A stretch of 64,000 nt of DNA from Obelidium mucronatum. Lineage: Eukaryota > Chytridiomycota > Chytridiomycetes > Chytridiales > Chytriomycetaceae. The notes under the pieces were generated by a model, which worked only from the letters and a program-made list of their open reading frames with translations, had not been told where the DNA came from and made no database searches. The position numbers and the translations under genes were made by a program. Positions 10,735 to 21,117 of the stretch are shown here, piece by piece. Positions within the stretch are counted from its first letter, which is position 1. Every line of letters begins with the position of its first letter. The stretch spans positions 428,194-492,193 of the forward strand of contig JAIVFH010000012.1 in the NCBI GenBank assembly GCA_025765595.1. Reading direction: 5' to 3'.

Positions 10735-11902
10735 GGACTTCGGTGAAGGCCACGGTGCTGAGGCGGTAGTCGTTGCGCGCGTCTTCACGGGTGATGCCGT
10801 CTGTGATGCCGTTACCGCAGGCTTGCGTGGCAAGCCCCTCGTACTGCAGCTGGGTGAATGCCGTGCTTCCTTGGAGGGCAAACGACAGGTGGACGCATTT
10901 GCCCACGAATGACTCGAGTGCCGCGTATGGCGCGGCGTCCTTGTCAATGAAGGATCGGAGCAGCGCTAAGAAGCGCTCTGACTTGTCGTCTGGGAGCTCG
11001 AGGCGTCTTTTGAAGATGAAGCCAAGGTATCTCGGCGTGGTGGAGGGGTTGACCTAGGACTTGCGCTCAAAGAATAAGCCCAGCTCAGTGCCGAGGATGA
11101 GCAGCACGTGCACCGCATTGCTGACGCGTGAGGGGGCGGTTGGTGCACCTCGGAGTTCTCCGAGACAGAAGTCGTCGAAGAAGACCATGAGCGCGATTGC
11201 GTCCGTGAGGATGAAGCATACGAAAGACGCGCTGTTCCATCCAAACACGAGCACCGCGGACACAAAGTAGGTCCAGCGGCCTTTGCGCCTCCATTGGAAG
11301 CCGAAGTACTTCCTGGAGGAGGGTGCCAGGTGGAAGTTGTAGTAGCAGGCTTTGACGTCTATGACAGCCATGTGTGTGCCGATCCAGCGGCTAAGCTGTC
11401 GGAGGGACTCCGGATGGTGTGAGGGGCGATGGTGAGGGCTTGCTGGGCTTGTTCAGCACGGAGTTGATTCATTCGGATTGCATTGTCTTGTTGTTGTTGA
11501 AGGAGGGCTTGTTGTTGTAATTGCAAGATGGTGAACTCATTGAGTCGGCGGAGGTCGACGATGCGGCGAGGCTTGGTGGGCTCGAAGCCAATTGGGTAGA
11601 CCACGTGGTGTGGGGCGGTGCTGTTGCACAGACCCAGCGGGACGCATGCATTCTCCAGCTCCTTGTTGAGGAGGGCTGTGAAGTGTGGTGGTGTGCCGCC
11701 GTGGTTGTGGGTGTCGGTTGGGCTTCGGACTTCCAGAAGTCGTCAATGTCCACGCCGTATGGGATGAGAGAAGTGGTAGGCTGCCGGAGTGGTGTCGCGG
11801 TGTTGGAGACCCCTGAGAGTGGGGCCATGGTTCCTCACGCATGCTGCCGGGTGCCTACCCCAACGGTGGCTCTTACGGCGAGAGGGCTTAAGAGGGCGAA
11901 GC

Positions 11903-12682
11903 TCACCGGAGCGCGGAGCTCAACCTGTGGCGTTGTGCTTGACAGGGATGTGGGGCTCCCACGAGAGTGGTGCTCGTTGGGGGGCTTTCACCCCCGTGCG
12001 TGTCATCGCCACAACATCCACGGCTTTGCCGAAGAGTGCGCGGCTTTGCCGCAAAAAAGTCTGGGGCGGTTGCCGTTCCGCTAACGCCAGGACACGAGGG
12101 AGAGAAAGTAAGGGGGTTTAAAACGAAACATGCACTAACCTGGAGTCTGTGTGCGACGAGTCCGTCCATGGTGACGTTTGAGGTGGCGTTGGCGTCTTGG
12201 GCGTTGGCGTCATCAGAGTCTGATTTGTCTGCAGGTGGTGGTGGTGGTGGTGGCAGTTGCTGCTGCTGTTGCTGTTGCTGTTGTTGCTGCTGCTGTTGGT
12301 GCTGCTGCTGCTGGCGCTGGGCGGCCCCGGCTGCTTTGGAGGCTGCGCGAAAACACTGGAAGCAGAGAGGTGAGGGTGGTGGTGGGGGGATGACCGCGTT
12401 GGCGGTGTTGTTGTTGTGGATGAACGTGTACTCCGCCCATTCTGGGTCCTCCTCCAAGGGTGGTTGGGCAACCGGAACTGAGAGGCGGAAAAGCCTGTCC
12501 CAGGCTACCTGGGAGTTAGTGTTCACCTGGTGGTCCACCAGGGTCTGGATGACCATGTTGACTGACATGCCGCATGGCAGTTGCATGGCGTCGCTTACAG
12601 CGCCCACCAAGTCGGCGGTGAAGGAGGCAAACACCATGTTCAAAACCTTGGTGTTTGCGGGGGCTGGGCGGGGGGCGGCCAT
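11903..12682 (-). CDS. YR2 gag-like protein with polyGln and polyPro tracts
   Basis: First good start is the ATG at 12682 (MAAPRPAPANTKV). The helical N-terminal part (NMVFASFTADLVGAVSDAMQ, WDRLFRLSVPV) is followed by PPPPPSP, an uninterrupted Gln tract from CAG/CAA repeats (about 12250-12310) and PPPPPPP. No zinc knuckle is visible. Its place, first ORF upstream of the reverse transcriptase, suggests a structural protein. The C-terminal part (from about 12100) may be out of frame because the composition changes. A long plus-strand frame over the same stretch is a shadow. Confidence 0.55.
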   Translation of the reverse strand: MAAPRPAPANTKVLNMVFASFTADLVGAVSDAMQLPCGMSVNMVIQTLVDHQVNTNSQVAWDRLFRLSVPVAQPPLEEDPEWAEYTFIHNNNTANAVIPPPPPSPLCFQCFRAASKAAGAAQRQQQQHQQQQQQQQQQQQQQLPPPPPPPADKSDSDDANAQDANATSNVTMDGLVAHRLQVSACFVLNPLTFSPSCPGVSGTATAPDFFAAKPRTLRQSRGCCGDDTHGGESPPTSTTLVGAPHPCQAQRHRLSSALR

Positions 12683-12739
12683 ACGGAGCAGGAGCGCTAG
12701 CAAGTTTCTATTTTTATATTTGTTCATTTTATCAACTTT

Positions 12740-13213
12740 TATTAGAACCAGATAGTCAATAAAAGACTTAAGGGTTCTTGAAGGCACGAGGGCTTAGGGG
12801 GCACGAGGGCTTGACCAATAACGGCTTGAGATCACGAGAGACGGAATCGAAGAGTTACAAAACTGTAAGACTAACACAGTATGTATTGAAACTGAACTAA
12901 AACTCAGAGCAGAAAGCTTGCTATTTATGCAAGTTCTGGAATTACAAATAACAAAAGTTCAAAACAGAAAACAAACTGAAAATCAAACAGAAATTGTGAT
13001 AGCAAGAGTGATAGCAAAATAATATGTGAAATCATGAATGATATCACAAAATGAAACTGAAAAGAATGATAATCTGACAAGTCAAAGATGACAAATCCAA
13101 AAATAGAAGATTGAAGTAAAATGTTACAAAAACGGGAATCGAACCCGGATTTCAACCGCGAGAGTAACGCCTTATGACCACTAAGCCACGGAACTTTGGA
13201 GAAATGTCCCCGT
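12740..13213 (-). mobile_element. Decayed gypsy LTR, tRNA-like sequence at one end
   Basis: The reverse complement matches the gypsy C LTR from its 3' end (TATTAGAA at 12740) to within about 30 bases of its 5' end, where it abuts the gypsy A gag fragment head to head. It carries the best preserved tRNA-like promoter of the three LTRs: A box TGGCTTAGTGG (complement of 13178-13188) and B box GGTTCGATTCC (complement of 13134-13144). Confidence 0.8.
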
Positions 13214-15405
13214 TTATCTCAATTTGAGAATTCTGGACCCAAGGGTATTCTTTCCACCAAGTCCAAGATTGCTTTTGGTGTTTCCTACCTTGGTGGTAAT
13301 GCTGCCAAGTGGTACATCAACCATGTCGCTAAGCCTGAGCTCAAGTTCAACAGCTTTCAGGAATTTGCTGACGTTTTTGCCGCCTTCTTCCGACGTGTCA
13401 CTGAAGCGATTGCCAATGACAAAGCCAAGACCTTGGCGCAAACTAACTCTTGTCAAGCCTACGCCCGCAATTTTCTCCGTTGGATTGCTGGTACTCAACA
13501 CAACGATTACACCATAAGGTGAGAACGGGCGGGGTTGGGGGCGGGGCAGGACTTTCCCCGCATCTCGGGGTCAGGATTTCCCCGCGCCCCGCAGTGTTGT
13601 AGAGGGACTGGAAGCGGTGCTGGTTCTGTAGACAGGTGAGCTGATCGTTGTTGACACTAGAGAGATTTTGGAGAGAATTCTTAAACTTTATTCCCAAACA
13701 TGGAGCTTGCAACATGAGTTTCATGTGCCTCCAACACGCAGGGCAACCCTCGGGGCTGTGGCTTACCTCTGGCGGTGTGTGTATTTTAGAAATAAAAACA
13801 GAAAAAAAAATTTTTTAATAAAATTCCAAAGAAAAAAATTTTTTGTTTTATTTTTTTCATAAAATAAATGGGAGTGCGGGGCGGAGTTCAAGTCGACCCC
13901 TACCCCGGACCGCGGAGCTTCGGGGCAGGGGTGCCCTGCGGGGTGCCCCTCCCCCCCTGTTCTCACCTTATTACACCAAGAGGCTTATGTTCAAGCAAGG
14001 TCTCAAGCTTCACGTGATGAACTATATTGATGGTCTGGAACCTCAACCAACCAACCTCTCCATGCTCATGCGCAAGGCCATTGTCTTTGATGAGCGCGTG
14101 TTTGCTAACAACAAACGTTCTGGATCCTCTAAGGGTAACCAAGGTCCTGGTTCCAGCTCCCGTTCCAATAACCCAGCTGCCGCTTCCAAGCCCACTGGGT
14201 CTGCTGATGTTGCTGCTGCTGATGTCAAGTCTGGCAAGCCTACCCACGAGGAACGTCAGCGCCGCAAGGATAAAGGTCTTTGAGCTTACTGTGGTCAAGA
14301 CGGTTGCAAGGGTGCTTCTGACACCAAAGCTTGCCCCCTCTTGGTTGCAACAAATGCTCGGAGCGCCCAGGGAAGGGGTGCACAGGCGTAAATTCCCCGC
14401 CCAGTTTGGCGATGCAAACTGTCAACCTTTCCGTTCCCTCATCATCGGATTCCAAGATTGTGCTTCCATGTACACTTGTTGTCGGGGAAAAAATTTCTTC
14501 TTCATCTCCAAACCTTAGCAAGCCCTTTTCTTTGGGTGCCTTCGTGGATAGTGGGTGTTTGGCTTTTGGCCTTATTTCCTTAGATTTCGCTCTAAGAAAT
14601 AAAATACCTGTTATTCCTTCCTCCACTTTGTACAATGTTAATTTGGCTGATGGTTTGCGCTCTCGCTCCATTACTTAACAAACTGTACTTTTAATTTGCC
14701 GAATTGGTTCTCATACCAAAACGATGTCTCTTCTTGTTGCGGATATTTCATGCCCGCTTATTTTAGGTTTTCCATGGCTTTGCCTTCACAACCCTTGCTT
14801 TAATTGGCGTCTCATGTTGGTCACATTCTCCGATGGGGCTTGCCTGTCAGCTGACCACGTGCCCCCTGAGGCTTTAACCGCCTTGCCTTATTCTCCTATA
14901 TACAGTCCAGCCGTCAAGGATCTGGAGGTTTCTACCGCTTCTGTTTCAATCCCGACGGAAAATCCGCCAGCGAGTTCTACACCGGATGTTGAGTTGCTTA
15001 ATACCACTGCGTTCTTTGGCATTGCCAAGAAACAGGGGCTTACTATCTTTGCCGCTCAAATGGATGTCACTTCTTCTAAAGATGATGACACTCCCACCGT
15101 GTCAATTTCTTCTGCGATTAATACAAAGGACTATCAGGAGTCTGCTATCGATTCTGACGATAGAGGAGTGCCTTTACACTACAAGCAGTACTCGGACGTG
15201 TTTGCATCCAAGTCCGAGACTCCTCGGCCGCTTCCACCTCATCACCCTTACGACTTGCCTATCGAGATCGTTAAGAATGAAGATGGAACTTTGGCAAAAT
15301 TACCACCGGCTGGGAAAATTTATCCACTGAGCCCAGCCAAAAAAAAAGTTCTCCAGGAATATCTTACTAGTGCCTTGGCTAGAGGCTGGATATCTCCCTC
15401 TATTG
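13214..15405 (+). mobile_element. Gypsy A: truncated, decayed Ty3/gypsy copy (gag, protease, start of RT)
   Basis: Homologous to gypsy B and C but outside the tandem duplication. It encodes part of gag (VFFPP/KGILSTKSKIAFGVSYLGG region to 14399), the protease with FVDSGC (about 14555), and the region before RT, ending at ARGWISPS near 15405. A MITE (13515-13970) interrupts gag, and gag has a TGA at 14281. The -1 frameshift site found in B and C reads GCAACAAAT here, so the heptamer is lost. It retains 57 bp before the RT (GKIYPLSPAKKKVL) that B and C have deleted. The in-frame TAA after protease is shared with B and C. Confidence 0.85.
13515..13970. mobile_element. hAT-type MITE, 456 bp, in gypsy A gag
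   Basis: Inverted ends TAAGGTGAGAAC and GTTCTCACCTTA, flanked by the perfect 8-bp duplication TTACACCA (13507-13514, 13971-13978). The uninterrupted sequence is seen in gypsy B (ATTACACCAAGATG). Subterminal regions are rich in CCCCG. No coding capacity. The ends match those of hAT2 (23955-28057), its probable autonomous relative. Confidence 0.93.
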
Positions 15406-15796
15406 GAAGGGAACAAAAGACGCGCTACAAATAAGAAAGGCAAACTACTGCGTTACTGGGACACTAAATAGGGCCAAATGCAACAGCGAAAGCAGGATTT
15501 TGTCTTACTACACTGGTTTAATTGCAAAGGTTGTTTCTGTATTCCTTTGACTCACGAAATCAAAACTGTTTTCTTTTGTTCGGTACAAAATCACACATGA
15601 AACCTTGTTGCCACACGTGTTCATGATCTCAATGCATATTAGGCTCAACTAATACTCCCACTCCCAGAGGCACGAAATATCTGTATGTTGTAACTGTGAT
15701 GTATGTATCAATTCTTTCTCTTTTATTTAACACATTCTTTCACACATTTTAAAACACTCATACAATTCAACCTGGATTAACACCTTAAGCTTGAAT
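15406..15796. other. Intergenic sequence between gypsy A and the TIR gene
   Basis: AT-rich with no open frame of interest. It must contain the 3' UTR of the minus-strand TIR gene. No inverted repeats or element ends were recognised. Confidence 0.5.
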
Positions 15797-18670
15797 TTAA
15801 GCACCTGTTGTCAAGTTGTCTTGTGTTTCTTGTATTTGTTGTATTTGTTGGGTTTGTTGGATTTGCTTGGTTTGAGCCGTCTGAGTTTCCTGAGCAACGT
15901 TTTGATCGGCATCGTTATCTTTATGCAGTCTCTCAAGAGCAGGCCCGCTCAATCCCATGGCACAAAGAATCTTCTTTGAAGGCAGCAGTCTCTGGAATTC
16001 CGGTTCAGTCAAGTACAAAAGGAAAGTGTAAGTAGATACCTGTTCATCTGTCTCAAAAGCCCCGTCATGGCTGTAGATCAGAGTGTCATCAATGATCTCA
16101 ACAAGCTCATGGTGGGGATTGTCAGCGTCCACGGAATACAGGCGTTCATTGGCTTCATTGAATACAATTGCGAGGGTGTTGAAATCTGTTGTGGTTGCAC
16201 AGATACTTTCTTCTTCTGCTGTCAGCACCCCTGTGCCAAGTAATGGTTTCATGGCAAACTTGGTGAACTGGAATGGTGTCATCTCCTTTAAGTTGGACAA
16301 TTGCAAACTACAGCCATGCCGAATACAGTTTGAAGAGATAAGCTATTAAATTTAAAATCAATGAATTACTTACTCTTGCAGTAATTCAGCCTTCTTTTGC
16401 TCCCATTCAGTTATCACATTCCCAACAGAAACCAGATTCAAGTGCGGCTGGCCTGGTATGTATTCACTAACCAAAACGGATACGAAAAAAAACTCACCGA
16501 TAGAAGGAGCATTCTGAATCACTTTCGAAGCTCCCTCCATGTCAACAGCACGAACACCTAACAAGTCCGGGGTTGCTTCAAACACCTGGTCCTTTGTTCC
16601 AATACATACAGATGTATTTGCGCCCTGGTTGCTCATGTACAAAGAACACATGTTGTTTTCAGCCACAGTGTGTTGACTTCCTCGCAAATTTTCACAGAGT
16701 ATGAAAGAGCGGCCATGGACTGGTGGAAGTCCGCCACGGGAGTAGGTTGCAGCCAAACTTTGAATCGAATGCAGTTGAACATCTGCATTTGGGTTTCTTG
16801 CCAGGATTTCTTGTTGTAGTTCTTTTGCAGCAGCTTGTCGGGTATTCCTTAACAAAAGAAATTTCGGTTTTAGTCATTTTCTGTGCCACCAATAACAAAG
16901 TGATTAGATATTTTACCTGTCAAACACAATTCCAACGGATTGTTTTGCAGTTGAGTCAATGAATGGCTCCCTGGGTTGGGGAAGATCAACGGTAGATCCA
17001 AAGACCTGTTTCATTTCTGCCACATCACTTTGCAACTCCCTCTGTTTAATTTCGGCTCCTTCCCTATCCAGCATTGTGGCTATTGTTTGGTATTTGTTTT
17101 TTTTTGGTCAGTTCATTAAAGTAAACAGGCTGTTCCCCAAAAGAAACCAACTGAAAACCTAGATCGTTGATTGCTGGAGTCTGGTTTGCGGTTATTTCTG
17201 CAACTGTCGAGACAATGTCCATCACGGCCTGGTCGCTTTGATTGACGGCATATGGTCGGATTGGTGTTCCACTGTCGACAGGGAGACGGTGGTGTGGTGG
17301 GTCTCCAACGTGAAGTGTGTACATTGGAATATTTGCTTGCTTTGCCGCATTGTGCTCAGCTTGGCAGTTTTTTGACGTCTTTTAAAATAAAAGCGGTTTG
17401 GTTTAATACAATACTTACAAAGTGAAATGACTTACGCTGTAAAGGTCTGAGTGCATGGCAACGACATTTTCGAACGCCGAACGTTTTGGCTCATGTTTCC
17501 TGGAATACTCTGGTGCATACGATCGAGATCGAGGTACACTTTGAGGTAGTTTGGAGGACCGGACAACTTGAGTGCCAAGTCGACTGCTTCTTGCTGGCGA
17601 TCCCACCTAATTTGAAGAATTCTTCTTTTTAGAGCAAAGCATCGTTTTCGAGATAAAGAATTAAGCGAGGCTATTTAACTGGTAACTGATGAACACGTCA
17701 AATTGGTTTTCCTTTTCAACCGCCTCCAAGTCTTTTTAGTTTTGATGAGTTAGAATCAAAAAAAGCTAAAAAAAAACACTGGTGAGCATTACCAACACGT
17801 TCGGCAACCATCTGATTGACTTCCTTGCTTGCCAATTTCACAGCCTCTTCATTGGACTTGTCGGTTCCGTCTGTTTCAGCATACAGGTTGTCGTTCCAGT
17901 GGTCCGCTCGAAGCGTGTTGTCGATTGCCGCTTTGGCTGCCTTTTCGCTCATGGGATGCTCTTCCGGCTTCAAATCAGCGTTGTGGATTTGAGCAATTTT
18001 GGCAGCGTCGAAGCTGCGGTTGACTTTTCCAACATGCACCGAGGTAAATGCGTTTCCTGCACCGTTGTGTGTTGCGTGAAGCTTTCTGAAGCCTCTGTCG
18101 GCCTTTGAATAAAAATAGGAGATGCAATTAATATGGTGTTGATCGAATGGAACAACACTTTAACTCCATACAATAGAGTCATTGGAGATGATAAATGCCG
18201 CAGGTGCATTTTTCAGCTGATCATATTTTTGCTTGTCCTTTATGTCCAACCCTGTAAGTTCAGTTGGAACAAGAAATTCTACACCTCAAGGATATCAACA
18301 GACCATCACTGTTTCCTTTCTGCAAAGCTTCCATGACCTTAGGATCAACGCATTTAGCGCAGTCAAAATCAGGACCAAGACTAGCAGTGACAACAACTAA
18401 CACGCCATTGTTGTGCATCTCTAATGCAAGCTTTTGAGCCACAGCACGATCAATTGGGTTGTCACTTTCAACATCAGTTAGGATGCAAATTACTTGTGAG
18501 AAGCATACTAACTTGAATGCAATAAGACACGCCTTCTGACTGGTTGGAACATTCGAACCGCCTATGATACGCTTCAATGCGTTCTGGTAGGTGTTTCCGA
18601 GAGTCATGTCAACTTTGGCATAAGCTTCCTTCCTATCTGCTTCGGTATCCCAGCCGTTGTACTTCGTCAT
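15797..18670 (-). CDS. TIR-domain protein with vWA-like N-terminal region
   Basis: Multi-exon gene on the minus strand; start ATG at 18670 (MTKYNGWDTEADRK). Exons roughly 18670-18300, 18261-18177, 18109-17805, 17740-17683, 17609-17437, 17382-16920, 16850-16370, 16340-15797. N-terminal part: MTLGNTYQNAL and ICILTDVESDNP resemble the second half of a von Willebrand A domain, though the DxSxS motif is not seen. Middle: a TIR domain, FDVFISYQWDRQ, YLKVYLDLDRMHQSI, then SDLYSTSKNCQAEHNAA and IPMYTLHVGDP. The Glu in CQAE is where TIR NADases have their catalytic Glu. Then a probable coiled coil (LDREGAEIKQRELQSDVAEM), an unrecognised C-terminal region and a Gln/Thr-rich tail. Single-base frame changes near 17480 and in the A9 run at 17097-17105 (and perhaps at the last junction) look like sequence errors. 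Function is inferred only from the TIR fold. Confidence 0.65.
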
Positions 18671-18831
18671 TTCAATTTAAAATCAAATTGGTCTGGCTAG
18701 ACGCTTTGGTCATAGAACTTGCATCAAAGTTGATTAAAACAGGGATGAAATTGAAAAAAAAAATTTTGCGGCTCTATGAAAAGAAATTGGTCTCTGGATT
18801 TGGACCTTCATCCAATTAAAAAGTTCCCTCC
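18671..18831. promoter_or_regulatory. Divergent promoter region, TIR gene / DUF885 copy 1
   Basis: Only 161 bp separate the start codons of the minus-strand TIR gene and the plus-strand DUF885 copy 1. The DUF885-proximal part, TCTGGATTTGGACCTTCATC then CAATTAAAAA (18791-18822), recurs upstream of the insertion point at 20982-21019 and, diverged, before copy 5 (48815-48842). This supports it as a promoter or 5' UTR element of the family. Confidence 0.6.
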
Positions 18832-20849
18832 ATGCCCGCCGCTCAACCGCTTCCCGTCGATATTGTCTCTGATGCCAAGAACGCTTATGCCGATCTTAGA
18901 GTCAAGCGTTTGGGCAACCCATTTGTCTTGCTGGACTCTGGCTGCGGTTTGGGAAACTTGGAGCGAACCATCATCGACCTCTCTGTGGAAGCACAAGCCC
19001 AATATGCAACTGACCTAAAAGGTGTTTTGGCCAAGGTAGCTTCTGCCAAAAAGGATGAGAAGTATCCAGAGTCTGCGATCGGCCTCAAAGCACTGATCGA
19101 TACCCTTCAAGTGACTTTGCAAGACCTTGCATTGGACGACGGCTATTCAGGAGCCCTTCTTTCAACGTGAGATATCATCGATCAGACGTTGATATCTTTG
19201 TTCTAATACTTTTCCAGAGACTTCAACCCGTTGATAACTCTCAATGACCTATTTACCTGGGCTCCTGTTGAGAACTCAACAGTCGGCCACTACAGGCGAT
19301 TGGAGCTTGCTGTGGTCCAATTCGATGTGGTTATCGACAATCTCCGCGTGGCTGTGAACCACAACCTGACAATGAATCGAGAATCTGTTGAAAGATTCAT
19401 CAAATTCTGCTTCGATGCCGCTTCGGTAGACGTCAAGACATCTCCCATTTGTATTCCCACTTATGCCCAGAGTGATACATTGTGGTGTGACGTGGATCTT
19501 GAAGTCGAAAAACAAGGATTTGCAACTGCTGCCCAAAAAGTGCTTGATAGTTTCCGCAGCCTTGGCCAATTTCTTCAAGAGTCTTATTTGCCTCATGCAC
19601 GAACCCATCCCGGGATTTTTGACCTTCCCAACTACGAGATGGTCAGTGCCATCTTTTACCTTTGCCTTGCCAACCAACTTTCTTTCCTGTCAGGCATACC
19701 AAAATTATATTTTGCAATACTGCCTTGTTGAATATTCTGCTCCTGCAATTAATGAGATTGGTCTCAATGAAATCAGTCGCATTCAAAGAGAAATGGCGAC
19801 CATCTTGGACACCCTTAGTCACCGTGGCACCATTCAGTCTTTTGGAGCAAATCTTCGCAATGAGCAAAAGTTCCCAGAGCTATTTGAAAGAGACAAAGAT
19901 GTCGCGTTCGACAAGTTTAAAAGCATGATCGTCTGTGCGTTCGAATCCACTAAACATTTTACGTTTGGGGCGTTGCGGTAGGATTCTGATATTCCAATAC
20001 ATCGGCAACACAAGATTAATCGACAAATCACCAGAATCTATAAGTACGAAATGCAGAAAGTGGAACGAGTTTCTCCAAATCAAGAAGTCGCGTCACCTCT
20101 ACTATTTGTGAGAAACACGCCGATTTCTTTTGCAAGGAACCATCGTGGTATTTTCGTGAATGCCAAGAAACTTGTGGAAGCACCTTCGCATCAATGGGAG
20201 GCCATTATTTTGAATCAGGTTTGTTTTTTTCGGGTCTTATTCAGCTCTATAAATTAAACAACACCTGTTCAGTTATATCCAGGGGCCTGGTAGGTTTTGT
20301 GGTGTGGTGTCAGGAGTCTAAAACGATACTCAATTTAGCCATCAATGGGAAGGATTGGTTTCTGGCAACCGCTTCCAACGAATTGAATCCAAGACTACCA
20401 AGTCGAAAGCGTGGGCAGCATATGCCGAATCGTGTGGAGCGGATATTGGATTCTACAATGACCCTCTCCAGCTTTTCGGAAAACTTGAACGCGAACTCAT
20501 CAACAGTATCATGCTTGTTGTCGACACTGGATTGCACACTCGCGGCTGGACAATTGAGCAATCCATTGCATTCATCACGGAGAACGCAGCGTACATTACT
20601 CCCGAAGACGCGCTCGAACTTGTCTTGCAAGCATGCGAGGCACCAGGAAAGGCACTCGCACCAAAGATGGGAGAATTGCGCATCAGAAAGCTTCGCGCCA
20701 AAGTCGAAGAGGAGTTTCCGTTCAAGGACCTTGTGTTGATGGGATTCAACCAGACCGCTCTTGAGACTGAGTTTTACAAGGGCGGCGAAGTTTTGGAATA
20801 TGCCATGGAGTTGAGAATGAAGTCGTGGAGAACCAAAAGAGATAACTGA
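18832..20849 (+). CDS. DUF885-family protein, array copy 1
   Basis: Six exons: 18832-19166, 19218-19641, 19692-19977, 20035-20218, 20273-20289, 20339-20849; all introns GT-AG. About 585 residues, cytosolic (no signal peptide). Family marks: YLPHARTHPGIFDLPNYE, AINEIGLNEISRIQREM, AWAAYAESCGADIGFYNDP, LVVDTGLHTRGWTIEQ and ALAPKMGELRIRKLR, which match DUF885 proteins (from memory of that family). Where those carry a HExxPGHH-type motif this protein reads NQLYPGACHQ, encoded across the 17-nt fifth exon, so it may be catalytically dead or altered. Activity of the family is poorly known. Divergent from the TIR gene; the other four copies start at 42.4 kb. Confidence 0.8.
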
Positions 20850-21052
20850 TAACTAGATGGAAAAAATAGCAGGACGACGTGAGCAGGGATTGGATATCAG
20901 AACATATTTCGAAATAAAACCAAATGAATCGTTGATAGAAGTCCAGTTGAATATCATGGCGACTCTGCAAGCCCACCCTCAAACCGTCTCTGGATTTGGA
21001 CCTTCATCCAATTAAAAAATCTAAATCTCTCTTATATTAATAATTTGTAGGT
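20850..21052. other. Spacer after DUF885 copy 1 with an orphaned promoter element
   Basis: 20850-20970 matches the spacer between copies 4 and 5 (GATTGGATATCAGAACATAT). At 20982-21019 comes TCTCTGGATTTGGACCTTCA and CAATTAAAAAA, the element that precedes copy 1. Where the next ATG is expected the sequence changes to TE DNA. The element is the stranded promoter of the next array gene, now 21 kb away. Confidence 0.7.
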
Positions 21053-21053
21053 C

Positions 21054-21117
21054 AGTAATGGAAAATAGGGTGCTCGCTCGGGAAGGCAGGGATGCAATCC
21101 CTTCCTCTCCATTACTT
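21054..21117. repeat. 3'-terminal hairpin of YR1, overlapping the stop codon
   Basis: AGTAATGGA (21054-21062) and TCCATTACT (21108-21116) form a perfect 9-bp inverted repeat with a GC-rich 45-nt loop. On the minus strand the recombinase stop TAA lies inside the first arm. YR2 has an equivalent hairpin at 4085-4141. Confidence 0.75.

Larger units (their letters stand above)
9500..11828 (-). pseudogene. YR2 reverse transcriptase / RNase H region
   Basis: Minus-strand fragments in order: MVYPIGFEPTKPRRIVDLRR (about 11604), RT core VIDVKACYYNFHLAPSSRKY and VLVFGWNSASF with the catalytic FFDDF (11371-11054), thumb TPRYLGFIFKRRLELPDDKS, connection FVGKCVHLSFALQGSTAFTQ (to 10752), then after the SINE a C-terminal region with YFFPPFAMIATIT (about 9830) matching YVYPPFAMIRVVL of YR1. 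Frame changes occur several times. A 31-bp direct duplication at 9810-9868 (two copies of GTGATTGTGGCAATCATGG) adds to the decay. Confidence 0.8.
4066..12720 (-). mobile_element. Degenerate DIRS/Ngaro-type YR retrotransposon YR2, split by nested insertions
   Basis: Read on the minus strand the order is gag-like ORF (12682 to about 11903), reverse transcriptase core with FFDDF (11371-11054), thumb/RNase H region (about 11057-9500), and tyrosine recombinase (9490-8821 then 4688-4145). Each part has a homologue in YR1. It is GC-rich with multiple frameshifts. Insertions: a LINE at 4689-8820 and a SINE at 10039-10734 that contains a MITE. Removing the LINE restores a recombinase of the same local spacing as YR1 (18 residues from DVV to QSG, as from DII to KSG), so the insertion interrupted a once continuous gene. 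Confidence 0.85.

Noticed and set aside
11967..12755. Plus-strand open frame of 262 codons with Cys and Gly repeats
   Set aside because: The repeats are the antisense of the Gln and Pro tracts of the YR2 gag.
18671..18831. An upstream continuation of the TIR gene supplying the vWA DxSxS motif (minus-strand DASSMTKAS near 18720)
   Set aside because: The frame hits a TGA before the assigned start and no splice sites link it; the resemblance is short and may be chance.
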